Source of the DNA: Hemicentrotus pulcherrimus
Lineage: Eukaryota; Echinodermata; Echinoidea; Camarodonta; Strongylocentrotidae
NCBI GenBank assembly: GCA_003118195.1
Contig: BEXV01000030.1
Coordinates: 258,076-322,075, forward strand
Direction of reading: 5' to 3'
DNA length: 64,000 bases
The notes under the pieces: generated by a model
The model's database searches: none
What the model was told of the DNA's origin: nothing
The model's input: the letters and a program-made list of their open reading frames with translations, nothing else
Shown: one piece after another, positions 54,301 to 60,835 of the stretch
Layout of the letters: the number at the start of each line of letters is the position of its first letter
How positions within the stretch are numbered: the stretch's first letter is position 1
Translations under genes and position numbers: made by a program

Positions 54301-57300
54301 CATACATCTCTAATTCTCACATGAACTCTTCAGTCAATTAGGCCCTTCTTATTTAACTCTCCCTGTTCTATGCTATTCTATTCTATTCTATTCTTTTCTT
54401 TCCACCATCTTACTAATTTTTTTACATTCATCCAGCACTGCATGCCTTGGATTACACATTTCTACAAATCATTACTTATTATTGCACTTTCCATGCCGTC
54501 CGTTCGTCCACCCAGTTAGTATAGAATGACCCAATGCCTGGTTTGCAGGTGGCTCTTCCCGGTAATTGTTCATCATTACAATCTTTTTATTTCAGTGGGC
54601 TGACCAAAGACACAAAAGACATCATCACAGTAATTGAGTGCAGATGATTAGGATGGATTACCAAATACCAGAAAACCCTTTCAGAAACGTGATAATCCTA
54701 CAACTAAACCAGGAAGCCTAGTAAATGAAAGCTTTTTATTGTGGATAGAGAATCTTCCTCAGGACTAGCCTGACACCACCTCTCCATCTTTGAAGAAGTC
54801 AAAGAGGATCTCAAGGTTCATCAGAGATCACAGACAGGACATAACCTTTCACCTAGTCTGCATTCGCAATTTCTTAAACAAAGACTTAATCTTCCTAAAC
54901 AATTTTCAAAATTATGTCTCCATAATTAGGAGATATATCGTCGCTGTTTTCACGAAGTGACGGTAGTGAAAAAAAATTGCATTCACTTTGCATTACGATT
55001 TTCCTCACTACCGTCACTTCGTGAAAACAAGGACGATATGTCCATGAGAATTTTACCTGACTTCTAAAAACAAAACATCAGTCTTGAAATAAAAGACTAT
55101 AATTGATATCATTACAAATATGCAGAGATAAGGAACCTTTAATAGAGAAAAGTTTGTTCTCAAGACTAAAATTAAATAAATATTTTAAGTTGATTGGGCA
55201 CCCACTAGTCCACTAAAGTTAAGAAGCCAGGGGCTAAACTTTTGTCCAGCGGATTTGTCATCATTACCTCTACAACTGCACTTTTATACATCAATCACTT
55301 CCTTTCTTAGCAATGTGTGCAATCTAAGCAGTCTAGAGGCTTGTTCTAATTATCTGATGCCTTACAGAATATTAGTTTGTAATCCCCTTACAGAATATTA
55401 GTTTGTAATCCACTTAGGTATCATCATAGTCTACTTTTCGCACTGCACTTTTGATCAGGAAACTAATTTTTTGGACAATATGCATTTGGAAGTCAGATGT
55501 AATCGACATCTTCAGAACTCATCCTTCAGAAAAAGTGATTTGATTTATATGGCAGCTTGAAGATAGCTAGAGTAATTGTCCAAGATAAAGCTTATGGTGG
55601 GCTTGAGTGAATGTGGTTTCACAGATGAAGTACATAATTCAAGAAAGAAACCATACATGTTCGGTACTTGTTAAGTTTCTTTGACTCTTTCTATTACCTG
55701 CTCAGATTATTCAATACAAGACAGAGCTTTAGAGACATAATCTTTGCCTGGAAGTTGGAACCCAGTATCTTTTGTCATCAACCTTCTCTTATGCAATCCT
55801 TATGAAGAAATGTTAAATCCTCATGCTTTCTAAGGCACAAATAGCACGGTTTCGATGTGCAGCATTACATATTTCAACAAGCAGCACTTGCACCATGAAA
55901 AACAATCATCATCAACTGTGGAATATTGCTAAATAGAATCAGTTTAAGAAGTAAGAAGTTTCATATTTTACTACAACAGAAAACCTTTCCAGAGGTCTAG
56001 GTTTGTTCTTTAATCTGTGAAATAAATTAACATTTTACTGCAAGTTCTTACTTTTTTATGCGATGAGAACAAGTAGAAATGGAAGAATTAAAAGCTATAA
56101 ATGTAAAAATATCACACTAGGACTTTGTCATGCTTCAATTTAAATGTATTCAAATTCTTTGGGAAATATGATGGCATTCTCTTTCGTTGATAAACACGGT
56201 ACATCAAAGAGCTGAGAATTGTTCTACAAACAAAAGATATTACCCTTTTCTGTTGACACAAATTCCATAAAAAAAACTAAATGCATTTATCAGCTAAATA
56301 GATCTATCTAAATTGCACCTGCATCGGAAATTCACAGGGATTTGAAGTACTATCAATGCCGTTTCCATGGGACTAACGCGATAGTCTTCATCCATAGAAT
56401 ACAGAGGAATGCTCTTCTGATTCCTAAATGAAATCAGCTTTTATTTAGGGAGGGGTTTCATGTGCTGTAAACAGTAGTACCTAGTACTTTAAGGTTTCTG
56501 CCACATTTTAAGTCAACTTTAAGAAATCATGCGTGGGTGGGAATAGTCATGGATCACTTTAAATAGATACTGGAAATAACAGTTTAAGAGCTTCATACGT
56601 GTAGCTTGTAAACACTTTCTCTTGAGTTGTTGATAAGATGTTTATGCCCATGTTTTAAAGGAAGTATGAGAATAGATTTCATCCAATAACATTTCCAATC
56701 GCCTAAAATGAAATTTAAATCATTGGCCTTCTGATGTCATGGCTTTCTCCTAAAGTAAAGAAATCACAAAGTTTGCTTGAATCTCATCACTGTCTCCTAC
56801 AGTAAACAACTTGGTATAATATTTCAGTTCCTGCTTGTGTTTGCTGAAATACTAACCGCAAAAATACAAAACCACATCTATTTTCACTTCATAATATTTT
56901 TGTCCCTCTTTCACAACTCCATTTAGGACCTCCCCTTTTCTTCATCATTACTCAGACTCAATTCATAACTGACAAAACTAGGCTGAAAATTGGGGCCCAT
57001 CCTAGTTTTCTCACAATACTCCCGCCTTTAATATTCATCATAAACCTCTGAGAAGATAGAACTATGGCCATATTTTCATTATTTGAATAAGTCCAAATCC
57101 CATGACTCATAAACTCTTTATGTTGATATTGTATGGGAAAGCAGGTCCCTTTGATGAGGAGTAGAATAGATCAGGAGGTGGGCTCTTAACCAATCACGGC
57201 AAAATCATACTGATCAAACAGAGTTTGAAATGCCTCAAGTGAAGCGGTCCATGGCCATCGAGTTATGTCTCCTAAATCAAACAAGAAAAACCTTCCTAAA

Positions 57301-60300
57301 ATTTACTTTACAGCTAGACAGGAAAGAATAAAGACCTCGTTTGCAATTCTTTAGAAATCTTATTCATGCAGGAACCATTGTTAGGCACGTTTGGGAACTT
57401 GGCAGTTGCAGCAGCGATTCAAAAGGCATATTTTCAGTTAAGAGAACAAATTTTTCCGCTTTTTTCACTGTTTCACTCCACATTAGTCACATTCCATTGA
57501 TTGTCCATTACGCTTCGCACGGACATAAAAAAGAATATTTTTATCAAAATCCAAGGGTGGTCTTTCAAATACCACAACCGTCATAATCAGCACTCCATAT
57601 CTTCTATTGTAATCTCACTTGGTCTCCTGTTATCGCTTTTATTACTATAACCTGCTTTTTACTATAAACTGCTTTTATCCTTTGAAATTCAGTTACCGGT
57701 ATAGGAAATTAGAATAAACAAAATATTGTAGACATGAAGTACGAACAAAAATTATTAGACTATACCGGTACACAGATTTGATCAATGATACAAATTTCTG
57801 ATTCAGTGATATGTTTTGTCATGGAAATATTCAATGATAAAGTTATAATCCTAAAGGCTTCGTCAATGTAGACGGGTCTTGCCTCAAAAGTAAAAGAAGT
57901 GCAACTTCAATTCACTATTGTGGGTTATTCTCAAAAAGTTTAATCTACGGTACCTTGTCGATTATTGAGAGCCAGAAGGGTGTTATATAACTCGGTGTTC
58001 AAGTGCAGTTAATGCCCCTCTTGCTCTCAATAAACAATCTAATCATGGAAGAGAATTCACTCATTTTAAAAAAAATGTAGGGGTTCAAAAATGTTATCTG
58101 AAGTAAAAGAATTCTCCCTAGGAATGCCATTTTCTTCATACATGTCACATGCATTTCAAATTTTCAATAGCAAAATAAGAAGGCAAACAGAATTCCTAGA
58201 CAGGGTCTTGCTACCAATAATGCATACAATTTCATCAGGATTGGGGAATTACTGAAATTATTGACAAAAGTGAGAGAGTAGAGGGCACACACGCCAAGTG
58301 CATTAACAGATTTTTTTTACCATCTTTTATTGATTCAAGACAAGATTCAGGGACTTTGATGAATGAGTTCACGCCATTCATAGAGCATGCCAGGACGGAA
58401 AAAACGGTCAATACCCGGAAGATACTATCTTCACCTCTCAGCATGGATAAGATGTGCCATTTGTTGAAATTTAATAGAGTGACCCAATGATTATAGCAGC
58501 TCTGGAAGTACATTTCTCAATAAAAACCTCTCCACTTGCTGATGTGAATACCGGGTTACCTCCGTATTGATCCAGTTTCTACCACTGCCCCTGTCCCTTT
58601 AAATGAACTTGACTGTGCCAACTTCTGGTATGTGCATAATCTTGATATTTGGGGTCCATTTTGGGAATGTAAAAGTCATCATGATCATTTAATTACTCCT
58701 GAAAGAAATTGCCCCACTGAGTGCGAGAGATGTTTCAATTTCAATTCTGGTTTGGTAATCATAGGAAGTGGACACGTGCTAACTAGGCTGGTCTTTCCAA
58801 TGGCCGGTAGCATAATTTCATTAGCTAAAATCTGATAGGGTATCTATCACCCAAACGGACCTGTGAAAAAAATTAAACCCATTCAAGTTCATTTGGAGTA
58901 TTGGGGGGGGGGGGGGGGGGGTTTTTTTTAAATTAAAAAAATTAGATTCCCTTTCCAAATGCCCCCCCCCCCCTNNNNNNNNNNNNNNNNNNNNNNNNNN
59001 NNNNNNNNNNNNNNNNNNNNNNNNNNNNNNNNNNNNNNNNNNNNNNNNNNNNNNNNNNNNNNNNNNNNNNNNNNNNNNNNNNNNNNNNNNNNNNNNNNNN
59101 NNNNNNNNNNNNNNNNNNNNNNNNNNNNNNNNNNNNNNNNNNNNNNNNNNNNNNNNNNNNNNNNNNNNNNNNNNNNNNNNNNNNNNNNNNNNNNNNNNNN
59201 NNNNNNNNNNNNNNNNNNNNNNNNNNNNNNNNNNNNNNNNNNNNNNNNNNNNNNNNNNNNNNNNNNNNNNNNNNNNNNNNNNNNNNNNNNNNNNNNNNNN
59301 NNNNNNNNNNNNNNNNNNNNNNNNNNNNNNNNNNNNNNNNNNNNNNNNNNNNNNNNNNNNNNNNNNNNNNGGGGGGGGGGTGCGTGAGAATAGTATTAAA
59401 TAAAGTAACAAGCTAGAATCACCTCTAATTCCATGAAATTAATAGATAATTTTTTCTTCCTCCAAACCTCAAAGTAGCCAGTTTAAAAGAGAAAAATTGA
59501 GTTTTACATTGTCATTATTAATCTCCACAAAACATTTCAAGATTCCACTATAATTATTCACCCTTTTTAAGAATTAGAGGAAAGACAGTGTGCAATCACA
59601 AACTGACACCTCTTGCTTTCAAGCTCCAGGCAATATTTTACATCTCCAAGAATGAGAAAGGACTTTCTGCCAAGCCATTTTCATCTCAAATGTAAATTAT
59701 TCCGTTTTTTAAAAGCTTCATATGTCCAGAGGTCGTTCGTCAAAGCAACAGAGCAATGACAGGTATATGTCAGCCATCTAGGCATTTCTTTAGGCCAATC
59801 TTGAGATTCTTTTTTGCAGTGAAACACAACCAACAGCCTTTTCACACACAGCTAAAATTCATCGTATCTAGTGATGATTAGAATCATCGTAAAAATTTAG
59901 TCATGATTATAGACAAAATTTCCCAGTGTGAACATCGGTTATACGATGGTGGGATAGATACGAAGTCGCGATCTATACGCCCCTAAAAGCAGGCTACAGA
60001 TACAAAGTTCGTATCTAGAGAGCTTGACATTTTGTGTGTGAAAGGAAATTCGTGTTTAAACATGATTAAACTGGATGGAGCATGCGCTTTGATTGACGTG
60101 ACATGACCTTCAATGCGCAATGGCACTACTGCGCATTTTACGAGCAGTAGTTAATCATGAAAAGATTAAAGATCGCACCGAAACTTCTGTGTGTGAAAGG
60201 CTCGTGATTGGTTTAAACACGTTCGAAACACGTTTATACTAGTCATGTTCATAGAATTTTAGATGTGTGTGAAAAGGCTGCAAGTACAATGAAGCCATGA

Positions 60301-60788
60301 TATACAATTACCTGAAATATAATAAACATTTCAAAAATAAGTATATTTCTGTAATAAATTGCTAACAGAAATGCAACTAATAATGGGTTTAAAATGCAGT
60401 GCCATCCAGTAATTCAATGAAGATGAGCTGTTAAATCTTCCTGCAAAATGGACCAACAAGAAAAGAAAAACATCTAACTCCTGTGAGTTTGAATTCCATG
60501 GTTATATTCCTGTTTGAGGTTTAACACGTTTCCACACACACAACCGAGACAGAAGTAGCACTATTTAGAGGGATCACGTACTCAAAGCATTAGCTCTAGG
60601 CAGATAAATTGATTTTCATACAGTGGTTCATCTAAGATGCATTACAGGGACTAAAAGAGAAGAAGGTGCTTTAAAAGATGGATCACTTTGTGGATTGAGA
60701 GAAGAACACTTTGTCTCTTCCATATTTTGAAGTCATATTTATAGATGCATCTCAGGCCATGTTTTTTATCATGAAAATGGACATGATA

Positions 60789-60835
<47 letters not shown>

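Noticed and set aside
58821..59411. Long open frames across the N gap
   Set aside because: They are open only because the gap contains no stop codons.
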